NCBI GenBank assembly: GCA_013812695.1
Contig: JACCSZ010000141.1
Span: forward strand, 1 to 9,056
Direction of reading: 5' to 3'
DNA: 9,056 nucleotides
DNA from: Gemmatimonadales bacterium
Lineage (GTDB): Bacteria; Gemmatimonadota; Gemmatimonadetes; Gemmatimonadales; GWC2-71-9
The notes beneath the pieces were generated by a model. It was given only the letters and a program-made list of their open reading frames with translations, did no database searches and was not told where the DNA came from. Shown piece by piece: positions 1 through 7,663 of the stretch. Within the stretch, counting starts at the first letter, position 1; each line of letters starts with the position of its first letter. Both the position numbers and the translations under genes were made by a program.

Positions 1-290
1 TGGGTCACCTCGGCTCCGGCCACCGTCACGCGGGACGTGGCCGCCTGGTAGCCGATCAGCCGGACCCGGACGGTGTGCTCGCCGGCCGGAACGCCGCGCA
101 CCTCGTAGCCGCCGTTGGCCCCGGTGGTGGCACGGACCCCGGCGCCTTCAACGGTGACCGAGGCGTTCGGCAGCGTGGTGCCCGCGCTGTCCGACACGGT
201 GCCCTGGAGCGTGCCCGATTGGGCCAGACTCGCCGCCGGCCAGAACGCCAGCACGGACACTGCGATCATCCCTACGATGCGTCGCACCAT
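1..290 (-). CDS. Secreted protein with carboxypeptidase-regulatory-like domain, probable SusC-type TonB-dependent receptor (N-terminal part)
   Basis: The gene starts at an ATG at 290 and runs off the left edge, leaving 96 complete codons. A strong AGGAGG at 300-295 sits 4 nt before the start. The protein opens with a signal peptide of about 23 residues (basic MVRR, hydrophobic core, cleavage after SLA before Gln24). Then comes a beta-sandwich domain of the carboxypeptidase-regulatory-like type, with the usual pattern GTVSDSAG..LPNASVTVEG, GGYEVRGVPAGEHTVRVRLIGY. In this setting the domain usually forms the periplasmic N-terminus of SusC/RagA outer-membrane receptors, and the protein resembles the divergent receptor at 559 in the same region, so a second receptor is the likely reading. 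The plug and barrel lie outside the window, so it could also be another exported protein carrying this domain. The secretion signal and domain are clear; the full identity is inferred. Confidence 0.75.
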   Translation of the reverse strand, partial: MVRRIVGMIAVSVLAFWPAASLAQSGTLQGTVSDSAGTTLPNASVTVEGAGVRATTGANGGYEVRGVPAGEHTVRVRLIGYQAATSRVTVAGAEVT

Positions 291-558
291 GCATCCTCCT
301 ACGGAGTGTGAGTCTGATTCGGCGCCCGCCAGCGCGGGTGTGTATGAATCGAGGTGGAAGAGAGTCTCCTAGATAACCGTTCACGCAATCGAGCGTCAAG
401 GCGCCCGGAAAGCGACCGGCCGCCCCGCCCGCTGTCTAGACATTCCAGCCCCGCGTTTGCACATTGGCTCTACATCTCCCCTTTGGGCTCTGCCCGCAAT
501 CCATCGTATCCGTATCACGGCGATTCGCGGGGCAGTCCTCGTTCGACAGGAGAAGGCT
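291..558. promoter_or_regulatory. Divergent intergenic region between two receptor genes
   Basis: This 268-bp spacer must hold the promoters of both divergent genes. I see no convincing pair of -35/-10 hexamers; the best candidate on the plus strand is a poor TTGGGC (483-488) with TATCCG (507-512) at 18 nt. A 10-bp perfect palindrome, TGTCTAGACA, lies at 433-442, close to the middle of the spacer, and could be an operator or chance. Both ends carry good ribosome binding sites. Confidence 0.4.
548..556 (+). promoter_or_regulatory. Ribosome binding site fixing the SusC-like start
   Basis: AGGAGAAGG ends 2 nt before the ATG at 559, with its AGGAG core 6 nt from it. This site, and the signal peptide that follows, choose 559 over the in-frame upstream ATG at 457. 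Confidence 0.8.
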
Positions 559-3500
559 ATGAAAGCTGACATCCGTCAGTGGATGCTGAGCGCGATCCTG
601 CTGGTAGGTGGCCTCATCACGACTCCGGACGAAGCGCTCTCCCAGCAGGGCACCATCGCCGGCATCATTACCGATGAGGCCACCGGAGACCCGCTCGAGG
701 CGGCCCGGGTGGTGCTCACCGGGCCCAATCGGATCGAGGCCACCAACCGGGAAGGCCGTTTCACCTTCCGTAACGTCCCGGCGGGGACCTATCAGGTGCG
801 GGTGCTGCGCCTCGGCTACCGGCCGCGCTCCGACAGCGCGACCGTGGCCCCCGGTGAGACCGTGGCTTTGGCCCTCGGTCTCGCGCCGGCCCCGGTGCAG
901 CTCGATGAGATCGTGACGACCGCCACCGGCCAGCAGAGCCGGCTGGAAATCGGGAACTCCGTGGCCACCATCGACGCGGCTCGGATAGCGGAGGAAGCAC
1001 CGATCACTGAGTTCGGCAACCTGCTGACCGGGCGGGCCGCCGGAGTCCAGGTCCTCAAGAGCAGCGGCGCGACCGGCACCGGCACCAAGATCCGTATCCG
1101 CGGCTCGAACAGCGTGTCGCTCTCGAACGAACCGCTCTATTACGTGGATGGTGTCCGCATCGATGCGACCTCCGATGGCTACGCCTACAACATCGGCGGG
1201 CAGTCCACCTCCCGCATCAACGATCTCAACCCCGACGACATCGAGAACATCGAGATCGTGAAGGGGCCGTCGGCCGCCACGCTCTACGGGATCCAGGCCG
1301 CCAACGGGGTGGTGCTGATCACGACCAAGCGGGGGGTTTCCGGCCGGGCGCGGTGGAACGTATTCGTCGAGCAGGGAGCCGTGGAGGACAACAATACCTA
1401 CCGCACCAACTTCTTCGGGCGGACCGACGACGTCGACTTCGACCCGTTCTGCACGCTGCTCAACGTCGCCCAAGGCGATTGCGTGCAAAGCCAGGTGGAC
1501 CAGTACAACCCGCTCAACGACCCGGCCGAGCGCCCGCTCAAGGCCGGCCACCGGCAACAGTACGGCGCGAATGTCGCGGGCGGCGGCGATGCCGCCACCT
1601 ACTACCTCTCCGCGGAGTACGAAGGCGAGGTCGGGGTCTACCGGCTCCGCGGGTTCGACCTCGATTCGGTGCGGGACGCGACCTTGGACAACATTCCCGG
1701 AGCACAGCTCCGGCCCAACCAGCTGGACAAGCTCACGCTTCGGGCCAACGGCAACGCGAAAATCTCTTCCAACGCGGACCTCCAGCTCTCGCTGGGCTAC
1801 GTCACCAGCCAGCTCAACCTGCCGGAGAACGACAACACCCTCAACTCCGTCATCGGCAGCGGCGACGGCGCCGGGCTGCCGCAGGACATCAACCGCGGCT
1901 GGTTCCTCATCCCGGCGGAGATCTACGCGGAGCGGAATCGGCAGGGCGTCGGCCGCTTCACCGGCGGACTTACGGCCAACTGGCTGCCGCTGAGCTGGCT
2001 CACCACCCGTGCCACGTTCGGCTACGACGTGACCAACCGACAGGACACCCAGTTCTGGCCCACCGGCGAAGTCAGCGCGATAGCCTACCCGCTCCAGAAT
2101 CTGGGCGAGATCAACGTCACTCGCGGGCAGACCTCACAGCTTTCCGTGGACCTCCTGACCGCGGCATCGTACAAGGTCTCTTCGGCATGGAGCGGCCGGA
2201 CGGCGGTGGGCGGCCAGTTCTTCCGCAATCTCACCACCAACAGCTTTGCCCAGGGACGCGGGCTCGCCCGGGGCTCGCAGTCCATCTTCGGCGCCGCCAC
2301 GACCGACGCATCCGACGACTATGTCGAAAGCCGATCCGCCGGCGGGTTCGTCGACCAGCAGATGAGCTGGCAGAATCGTCTGTTTCTGACCGCGGGGCTC
2401 CGGTTGGACGACAACAGCGCGTTCGGGAGGAACTTCAACACGAAGCCGTTGCCCAAGCTCAGTGCCTCCTGGCTGGCGCGCGACGACCAGGGATCGGGCT
2501 TTCTCAACACGTTCCGGCTCCGCGCAGCCTACGGACAGTCCACCCAGCAGCCGGGCAGCATCGACGCGCTCCGCTTTTACGCCCAGGCCGCCGTACGGAA
2601 GGACGCCGCCTCCGCAAGCGGCGTCACCCTCGCCAACCTGGGCAACGTGGACCTCAAGCCCGAGCTATCCCAGGAATTCGAGACTGGGTTCGATGCCGGC
2701 CTGTTCGGCGGGCAAGTGACCTTCGAGGCCACGTTCTTCTACAAGGAAACCAAGGACGCCCTGATCGAGCGGGAGATCGTACCGTCGCTGGGCACCACGA
2801 CCACCCAGTTCTTCAACCTCGGGCAGGTCTCCAACCGAGGCCTCGAGCTGCGCCTCGACAGCCGCATCATCGACCGCCCGAATTTCGCCTGGGATCTCAC
2901 CCTGAGCGGCTCGGTCACCAGGAACAACCTCGACGAGCTGGGCCTCAGCGAGCCGATTACCCTCGGCTTCATCCAGCGCCACGTCCAGGACTACCCCCTG
3001 GGCGGCATCTGGGATCGGCCCATCCTCTCGTTCGACGATGCCAACGGCAACAACATCATCGAGCCGGGCGAGTACGAGATCGGCGACACCGCGGTGTATC
3101 GCGGGTCGGCGCTGCCGACCCGGGAGCTCGGCGTGCGGAGTGGGTTCTCGTTCTTCCGGAACCTGCTCAATCTCGTGGCGCTTTTCGATTACCGCGGCGG
3201 ACATTACGTCGAGAACAGCACCGATTCCTTCCGCTGCAACGGCGGCATCATCTACTGCCGCGGCCTGGTGGACCCGACCGCGCCGCTCGACATCCAGACC
3301 AATGCGGCGGCCGCCACCTACGGCGACGACGACGGCGTGACCGAGTGGGGCTTCTTCGAGCCGGGGTGGTTCATCAAGCTGCGCGAGCTGTCGCTGACCT
3401 TCAACGCCCCGGAGCGTATCGCGCGGGCGCTCGGCACCAGCCGCGCCAGCTTGACGCTGAGCGGCAGGAATCTCTGGACCATCGACGACTACAGCGGGAT

Positions 3501-3621
3501 CGACCCCGAGGTGAACGGTTTCGGGCAGGGCCGGGAAGGTGGCAGCAATTTCGCCGCCACCGACTTTTTCTCCCAGCCCCAGGTACGTCACTGGGTCGCG
3601 CGCTTCAACTTTGGCTTCTGA
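559..3621 (+). CDS. SusC/RagA family TonB-dependent outer-membrane receptor
   Basis: This 1020-residue protein should import a bound oligomer across the outer membrane, powered by TonB, with the SusD-like partner encoded next as its lid. Residues 1-28 are a signal peptide (cleavage after ALS). Residues 30-112 are a carboxypeptidase-regulatory-like domain (GIITDEATGDPLEAARVVL, FRNVPAGTYQVRVLRLGY). LDEIVTTATG at 115-124 is in the place of the TonB-box/linker seen in SusC proteins. The plug domain follows to about 259, with the family hallmarks GRAAGVQV, IRIRGSNSVS, YYVDGVRID, IENIEIVKGPSAATLYG and NGVVLITTKRG. The rest is a beta-barrel ending in RHWVARFNFGF, with the terminal aromatic typical of BAM-inserted proteins. 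Two close cysteine pairs (298/308 and 893/900) may form loop disulfides, and an acidic/Asn loop at 827-838 resembles a calcium-binding loop. The frame is intact. The substrate cannot be read from the sequence. The product could be called RagA-like just as well. Confidence 0.95.
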   Translation: MKADIRQWMLSAILLVGGLITTPDEALSQQGTIAGIITDEATGDPLEAARVVLTGPNRIEATNREGRFTFRNVPAGTYQVRVLRLGYRPRSDSATVAPGETVALALGLAPAPVQLDEIVTTATGQQSRLEIGNSVATIDAARIAEEAPITEFGNLLTGRAAGVQVLKSSGATGTGTKIRIRGSNSVSLSNEPLYYVDGVRIDATSDGYAYNIGGQSTSRINDLNPDDIENIEIVKGPSAATLYGIQAANGVVLITTKRGVSGRARWNVFVEQGAVEDNNTYRTNFFGRTDDVDFDPFCTLLNVAQGDCVQSQVDQYNPLNDPAERPLKAGHRQQYGANVAGGGDAATYYLSAEYEGEVGVYRLRGFDLDSVRDATLDNIPGAQLRPNQLDKLTLRANGNAKISSNADLQLSLGYVTSQLNLPENDNTLNSVIGSGDGAGLPQDINRGWFLIPAEIYAERNRQGVGRFTGGLTANWLPLSWLTTRATFGYDVTNRQDTQFWPTGEVSAIAYPLQNLGEINVTRGQTSQLSVDLLTAASYKVSSAWSGRTAVGGQFFRNLTTNSFAQGRGLARGSQSIFGAATTDASDDYVESRSAGGFVDQQMSWQNRLFLTAGLRLDDNSAFGRNFNTKPLPKLSASWLARDDQGSGFLNTFRLRAAYGQSTQQPGSIDALRFYAQAAVRKDAASASGVTLANLGNVDLKPELSQEFETGFDAGLFGGQVTFEATFFYKETKDALIEREIVPSLGTTTTQFFNLGQVSNRGLELRLDSRIIDRPNFAWDLTLSGSVTRNNLDELGLSEPITLGFIQRHVQDYPLGGIWDRPILSFDDANGNNIIEPGEYEIGDTAVYRGSALPTRELGVRSGFSFFRNLLNLVALFDYRGGHYVENSTDSFRCNGGIIYCRGLVDPTAPLDIQTNAAAATYGDDDGVTEWGFFEPGWFIKLRELSLTFNAPERIARALGTSRASLTLSGRNLWTIDDYSGIDPEVNGFGQGREGGSNFAATDFFSQPQVRHWVARFNFGF

Positions 3622-3623
3622 CC

Positions 3624-3628
3624 GGGAG
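3624..3628 (+). promoter_or_regulatory. Ribosome binding site of the SusD-like gene
   Basis: GGGAG lies inside the 13-nt gap after the receptor stop and 6 nt before the ATG at 3635. It supports this start over the in-frame ATG at 3539, which lies inside the receptor gene and would place the signal peptide internally. Confidence 0.7.
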
Positions 3629-3634
3629 ACAGCG

Positions 3635-5008
3635 ATGCACCGCTCGTACTTTCCCCGCTGCGCCCCCGGGCTGGCGGCCATGCTCCTGGTCGCCGGCACC
3701 GCCGCATGCGGCATCCTCGATACCGACCTGCCGAATATCGTCGGTTCGGAAAGCCTCGACACGCCGGCCGGCGCCGCCACCAAGCGGCTCGGCGCCATCA
3801 GTACCTTCACCCTCGCCAAGGACGGCGACTTCAACCCGGTGGCCATCCCCGGCAGCGAGGACACGTTCAACGACAACTCGGACGGCTACGTCCTGACGAG
3901 CGGGACCCTGGCGGACGAGTTCGTCAACCCGGGATTCATCCCCAGCCGCACCGAGATAGATCTGCGTCAGGCGCAACCCGTTACCGCGGGCCTCGCCGCA
4001 CTGTACCAGTCGCTCCACCGCGCGCGGAACGCCGCCGAGGACGCCGCCAGCTCGCTCCAGGCCTTCGGTGAAACCCCCGACGCCGATCCCGGCATTCCCG
4101 AAATGCTGGCGCTCGCGGGGCTCAGCTACGTCTACCTCGCCGAAGGCTTCTGCTCCGGGGTGACGGTAAGCCGGATCGTGAGCGATACGATCGCGTTCGG
4201 CCCGCAGCTCACCACGGCGCAAGTCTTCGACACGGCCGCCGCGCGGTTCAACGCGGCACTGGCCCACCCGAGCATCGTGGCCGGCGACCCGATTCACTCG
4301 CTCGCCTCGGTCGGACTGGGCCGGACCCTGGTGAACCAGGGACTATTCGCCGAAGCGGCCCTCGCCGTCGCGAGCGTGCCTGCCGATTTCCTCTACGAGA
4401 CCGAGCACGCGACGACGCCCGCCGCCCTGCACAACGGCGTCTTCGAGGCATTCTCCAACGGCAACTTCGGCGTGTTCGACCAGGAGGGTGGCGTAGGTCT
4501 GGATTACGTCTCTGCCGAGGACCTGCGGGTCACGGGCGACTCTGGAATCGGGGCGGACAATAACACCGAGACTTGGTTCCCGAACAAGTACCCGAGCTTC
4601 GAATCGTCCATTCCGACGGCGGATTACCTGGAAGCCCAGCTCATCATCGCCGAAGGGGAGCTTCAGACCGGCGGGTTCGCCGCGATGGCCCAGCGATTGA
4701 ACGACCTGCGCGATGCCGCGGGCCTGGACCCGCTCGACACCCCGGGTGACGCTGTGGAAGGCGCCGATGTGTTGTTCAGGGAGCGCGCGTTCTGGCTGTT
4801 CGCCACCGGCCATCGCCTCGGCGATATGCGCCGGCTGATCCGGCAGTACGGGCGGGATCCGGAGACCGTGTTCCCGACCGGTGACTATTACAAGGGCGGG
4901 CTGACCTACGGCGAGGATGTGAATTTGCCGCTGCCGCGGCGGGAAGCCAACAATCCGAACGTTGGGAACAACCCGAATCCGGACGGGTGCCTGGATCGGA
5001 GCGCGTAG
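3635..5008 (+). CDS. SusD/RagB family outer-membrane lipoprotein
   Basis: This 457-residue lipoprotein should sit on the cell surface as the substrate-binding lid of the SusC-like barrel encoded 13 bp upstream. The two genes are surely one operon. The signal peptide ends at a lipobox-like GTAAC with Cys25; Thr at -3 is less usual. The mature part is helical, with TPR-like stretches at about 123-141, 161-175 (AGLSYVYLAEGFCSG), 198-211, 232-249 and 330-343 (DYLEAQLIIAEGEL). The most telling block is RERAFWLFATGHRLGDMRR at 382-400, the C-terminal signature of RagB/SusD proteins (ER.FWL...GHR..D.RR). It is on the short side for the family, and the ligand-binding residues cannot be named. No terminator follows directly except the hairpin at 5028-5056. 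Confidence 0.93.
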   Translation: MHRSYFPRCAPGLAAMLLVAGTAACGILDTDLPNIVGSESLDTPAGAATKRLGAISTFTLAKDGDFNPVAIPGSEDTFNDNSDGYVLTSGTLADEFVNPGFIPSRTEIDLRQAQPVTAGLAALYQSLHRARNAAEDAASSLQAFGETPDADPGIPEMLALAGLSYVYLAEGFCSGVTVSRIVSDTIAFGPQLTTAQVFDTAAARFNAALAHPSIVAGDPIHSLASVGLGRTLVNQGLFAEAALAVASVPADFLYETEHATTPAALHNGVFEAFSNGNFGVFDQEGGVGLDYVSAEDLRVTGDSGIGADNNTETWFPNKYPSFESSIPTADYLEAQLIIAEGELQTGGFAAMAQRLNDLRDAAGLDPLDTPGDAVEGADVLFRERAFWLFATGHRLGDMRRLIRQYGRDPETVFPTGDYYKGGLTYGEDVNLPLPRREANNPNVGNNPNPDGCLDRSA

Positions 5009-5027
5009 GGTCTCCGACGGGGCGGGC

Positions 5028-5056
5028 GACGGGGAGGACCGTGCCGTCTCCCCGTC
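5028..5056. terminator. Possible bidirectional terminator hairpin in the convergent gap
   Basis: The arms GACGGGGAG (5028-5036) and CTCCCCGTC (5048-5056) pair perfectly over 9 bp around an 11-nt loop. The hairpin lies in the 54-bp gap between the stop of the SusD-like gene (5008) and the stop of the convergent lipoprotein gene (5063). Neither side has a T-run, so intrinsic termination is uncertain; position is the main support. Confidence 0.45.
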
Positions 5057-5062
5057 TCCCTC

Positions 5063-5455
5063 TCACCACACCGACAAGCTCGACCGATCCAGATCCCCTT
5101 CCAGCGTCCAGCTGATCGACTGCCCCGGCTGCACGTGGAGCTGATCGCTGGAATGCGTCCGCGAGCCCGCGATCGGATACGCCAACAGCCTGCTGGTCCC
5201 GCTCAGGCTCAATCGCCGCCACGGAAAGCTGAACTCGGCGCTGCTGAGCGCGCTCACCATGCCGAGACGCTGCCGCTGCGCTCCCTGGGTGAGGTAGATG
5301 ATCACGTCGCCCTGGTAGTGGTTCTCGACCTCGACCAGCACCGGCGTGTTCGGATCGACCTGCGGCTCGGCCGAGGGCTGGTCGGTCTTGGACCCGCAGC
5401 CGGTCAGTGCCGCCGCGAGCAACAGGCTCCCCGAGATCCTCCGAATCGGATTCAT
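5063..5455 (-). CDS. Small lipoprotein of unknown function, coupled to the S9 peptidase
   Basis: This 130-residue protein has a classic lipoprotein signal: MNPIRRISGSLLLAAALTGC, with the lipobox LTGC and Cys20. A Pro/Asp/Gln-rich linker follows (about 21-38), then a roughly 90-residue globular part rich in alternating beta-type residues (VLVEVENHYQGDVIIYL, RQRLGMVSAL, LLAYPIAGS, LHVQPGQSISWTLEG). It looks like one small beta-sandwich. I do not recognise a named family. The start at 5455 has AAGGAG 7 nt upstream, and that site overlaps the peptidase stop codon, so the two genes are co-transcribed and probably translationally coupled. It would sit on the periplasmic or outer face of an outer membrane. 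Role unknown; a partner or anchor for the peptidase is only a guess from position. The frame stays open far upstream of 5455, but that part lies antisense-free inside the peptidase gene and is not used. Confidence 0.8.
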   Translation of the reverse strand: MNPIRRISGSLLLAAALTGCGSKTDQPSAEPQVDPNTPVLVEVENHYQGDVIIYLTQGAQRQRLGMVSALSSAEFSFPWRRLSLSGTSRLLAYPIAGSRTHSSDQLHVQPGQSISWTLEGDLDRSSLSVW

Positions 5456-5462
5456 GGCTGCG

Positions 5463-5468
5463 CTCCTT
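5463..5468 (-). promoter_or_regulatory. Ribosome binding site overlapping the peptidase stop codon
   Basis: On the minus strand the sequence reads TAAGGAG: the TAA stop of the S9 peptidase (5469-5467) shares its last two bases with the AAGGAG site of the lipoprotein gene. The ATG at 5455 lies 7 nt further on. Ribosomes ending the peptidase would be placed directly on this site. Confidence 0.75.
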
Positions 5469-7506
5469 ACCGGGTTGACGCCCGGGGTTCCCCACCTCGC
5501 AGATACTTCGCGTACCACCCCAGATAGCGCTCCATGCGATCCCGCCGGTGGCTCGGTTTGTAGAGCGAATGGGACGCGCCCGGATACACGATGAGCTGGG
5601 TTTCCCGGCCGAGGCTCTTGAGCGCCTGGTACATCTGCTCGGAGTTGATCAGCGGGACGTTCCAGTCCTGATCGCCGCACAGGAACAGCGTCGGGGTGAC
5701 GATGCGGTCCGCGTGCAGGAACGGGTAGGAGACCTCCAGGTACGCCTTCGGGTTTTTCCAAGGCGTGCCCAGCTCGGCCTCGTACTCCTTCACGTACTGG
5801 TCCGTGCCGTAGCCGGTGAAGGCGTTGGCGATCCCGGCCCCGCTGGTGGCCGCCTTGAACCGGCGGTCGCGGGCGATGATCTCGTTGGTGAGAATCCCCC
5901 CGTAGCTCCACCCGCCGACGCCGAGCCGGTCCGGGTCCGCGATCCCCTGCTCCACTGCCCAATCGACGGCCGCGAGCACGTCCTCGGCGTCCTTCTGCCC
6001 CCACTTGGCGAAGATGGCCGTCGAGAACTCCTCGCCCCGTCCCGAGCTGCCTCGCGGATTGACGCCCAGCACGACGTAGCCGCGCGCGGCCAGCACCTGC
6101 CAGTCGAGGTTGGCGAAGTCGTGGAAGAACTGCCAGACCGGCCCGCCGTGAATGCGGAGGATCGTCGGGTAGCGGCGGCCGGGCTGGTAAGCGGGCGGCT
6201 TGATCATGAAGCCGTGGATCGCCGTGCCGTCCCGGCTTCGCACGGCGATCTCCTCGGTCGGGGCGAGTTTCACCTCACGGAGCCAGGCGACGTTCTGCCG
6301 GGTGAGCGGGCGAAGCTCGCGCCCCTCGACCGCGGCGAGCTCCGATGGCGCGGTCGTGCCGCTCCACGCCACGGCGATCCGTCCGTCCCGGCCGAGCGCG
6401 AAGTCGGTGAGCGCGCGCCGGCCCTCGACCAGACGCTCGACCGCGCCGCCGTCCGACGGTACCCGCGCCAGGTGGTGGACCCGGTCATCCTCGAGCAGGA
6501 ACAGGATCGACGCGCCGTCGGTCGAGAACGCCGGCGACATCACGTTCAGGTCGAGCGTGCCGGTCAGGACGCGCGGCGGCCCGCCGGCCGCCGGCACGAC
6601 CGCCAATTTCTGGCCGGCATAGTAGAGCAGCTTGAGCGGCCCGCCCTGCACGTAGGCGATCCGGCTCCCGTCAGGGCTCCACGCCGGTGCGCGACCGCCC
6701 CACTCCGGGTTCATGTCCGCCCCCTCGAACGTCGTGAGCTGGCGCGGCTCGGCGCCGGGCGTGGCGTCGACGACGTAGAGGTCGTAGTTGTCGGTGCGGT
6801 CGAAGTCCGGGCGCCGGCGGCTCACGAAAGCGATCGCGCGTCCGTCGGGCGACCAGGACGGAGCGGCCTCGTCGTACTCCCCCGTGACGAGCGGGGTGGC
6901 TCTGCGCCTGGCCAGATCGTAGAGGTACAGACGGTCGCGTTGGGCGCCGAGCCACCCGGTCTCGTCCGCCTTGAACTGGAAGCGGTCGATGACGATCGGA
7001 GGTGGCGCCTTGGTCGAGGTGTCGCCGGGGGCCTTGAAGTAGGGGTCGGGGTCGCTGACGATGAGCGCGAGGCGGCGTCCGTCGGGCGACCAGTCGAGGT
7101 CGCTCACGCCGCCCGGCAGATCGGTGACCCGCTCGGGCTCGCCCCCGGTCCGGTCGAGCAGCCAGAGCTGGTCCACCTCGCGGGGGTCGTCGCGGCTCGA
7201 GAGGAACGCCAGGGTGCGGCCGTCCGGGCTCCACCGGGGCGCGTGCTCGCCAGCCGGACTCCGCGTGAGCTGGACCTGCCGCGCGCCGTCCCAGCTCGCC
7301 ATCCAGATGTCGGTGTTGTCGGCGTCCTTCGCCGTGTCCGATGCCGACACGGTGTACGCCACCCACCCGCCGTCCGGCGACACCTGCGGGTCGCTCACGT
7401 CCCGCACCCGTGCCAGGTCGCCCACGCCGACCGGCCGCTGGGCGCGGGCGAGCCCTGGCCACGCAACCATGAATGCCGCGATCGAGAGTCCTATTCCACG
7501 CACCAT
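5467..7506 (-). CDS. Exported S9 family peptidase (prolyl-oligopeptidase / dipeptidyl or acylaminoacyl peptidase type)
   Basis: This 679-residue serine peptidase is exported by a signal peptide (residues 1-22, cleavage after ARA) and should trim peptides in the periplasm or at the cell surface. Residues about 30-400 form a TolB/WD40-like beta-propeller with repeated SPDG blades: VSPDGGWVAY (42-51), WSPDGRTLAF (92-101), WSPDGRRLAL (139-148), WSPDGRAIAF (218-227), WSPDGSRIAY (276-285) and the weaker FSTDGASILF (327-336). The alpha/beta-hydrolase domain covers about 420-670. RIHGGP (451-456) precedes the nucleophile elbow GGWSYGG with Ser534; Asp614 in CGDQDWNVP and His646 in GASHSL complete the triad. 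All three residues are present, so it should be active. The ATG at 7506 has AGGAGGG 4 nt upstream. It is the first gene of a two-gene unit with the small lipoprotein downstream. Exact specificity (dipeptidyl, acylaminoacyl or oligopeptidase) cannot be set from sequence. Confidence 0.96.
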   Translation of the reverse strand: MVRGIGLSIAAFMVAWPGLARAQRPVGVGDLARVRDVSDPQVSPDGGWVAYTVSASDTAKDADNTDIWMASWDGARQVQLTRSPAGEHAPRWSPDGRTLAFLSSRDDPREVDQLWLLDRTGGEPERVTDLPGGVSDLDWSPDGRRLALIVSDPDPYFKAPGDTSTKAPPPIVIDRFQFKADETGWLGAQRDRLYLYDLARRRATPLVTGEYDEAAPSWSPDGRAIAFVSRRRPDFDRTDNYDLYVVDATPGAEPRQLTTFEGADMNPEWGGRAPAWSPDGSRIAYVQGGPLKLLYYAGQKLAVVPAAGGPPRVLTGTLDLNVMSPAFSTDGASILFLLEDDRVHHLARVPSDGGAVERLVEGRRALTDFALGRDGRIAVAWSGTTAPSELAAVEGRELRPLTRQNVAWLREVKLAPTEEIAVRSRDGTAIHGFMIKPPAYQPGRRYPTILRIHGGPVWQFFHDFANLDWQVLAARGYVVLGVNPRGSSGRGEEFSTAIFAKWGQKDAEDVLAAVDWAVEQGIADPDRLGVGGWSYGGILTNEIIARDRRFKAATSGAGIANAFTGYGTDQYVKEYEAELGTPWKNPKAYLEVSYPFLHADRIVTPTLFLCGDQDWNVPLINSEQMYQALKSLGRETQLIVYPGASHSLYKPSHRRDRMERYLGWYAKYLRGGEPRASTR

Positions 7507-7526
7507 GCGACCCTCCTGTCGTTTCT

Positions 7527-7621
7527 ACCACAGAGGCACAGAGATCACAGAGACTCGCGGAGCAAACAGGAAATACGATGCTTGCTGCGGCATTGCTCCG
7601 TGCCCTCTGTGCCTCTGTGGT
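7527..7621. repeat. Palindromic intergenic repeat element with 17-bp perfect inverted ends
   Basis: ACCACAGAGGCACAGAG at 7527-7543 is repeated exactly in inverse at 7605-7621, and an inner 8-bp pair CGGAGCAA / TTGCTCCG (7558-7565 / 7593-7600) continues the stem around a 27-nt loop. The left arm has about 10 extra bases, from a 9-nt tandem duplication of CACAGAGA (7537-7544 and 7546-7553). The element fills most of the 157-bp gap between the amidohydrolase remnant and the S9 peptidase. From memory, near-identical CCACAGAGGCACAGAG palindromes are scattered in many environmental bacterial genomes as short non-coding repeats. I see no transposase or clear target-site duplication. It might be mobilised in trans, or act as an RNA hairpin between the two genes. 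Confidence 0.8.
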
Positions 7622-7663
7622 GAACACAGCAACGATCCCGAGGACGAGCAACGACCTTGCCGC

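Noticed and set aside
433..442. TGTCTAGACA palindrome as a firm operator
   Set aside because: A 10-bp palindrome in a 268-bp spacer is not unlikely by chance and nothing else supports it; it is mentioned only as a candidate.
457..558. Upstream in-frame ATG for the receptor, adding 34 residues
   Set aside because: It would bury the signal peptide, has no good ribosome binding site, and is beaten by AGGAGAAGG before 559.
436..1557. A 373-codon minus-strand open frame opposite the receptor start
   Set aside because: It is antisense to signal peptide and plug codons, with no start signal and no recognisable protein pattern.
2665..3876. A 403-codon minus-strand open frame opposite the receptor end and SusD-like start
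   Set aside because: It is antisense to two well-supported genes and has low-complexity Val/Glu/Ala/Gly composition typical of GC-rich mirror frames.
1353..3896. An 847-codon plus-strand open frame inside the receptor gene
   Set aside because: It is an Arg/Pro/Gln/His-rich shifted frame of the receptor with no signal peptide or domain.
5456..6004. N-terminal extension of the small lipoprotein frame into the peptidase gene
   Set aside because: The lipoprotein signal must be N-terminal, and the AAGGAG site places the start at 5455.
5548..7623. A 691-codon plus-strand open frame covering almost the whole S9 peptidase
   Set aside because: It is antisense to a gene with full domains and catalytic triad, is rich in Arg/Gly/Ala/Val/Asp without any domain pattern, and has no ribosome binding site; high GC leaves such mirror frames open.
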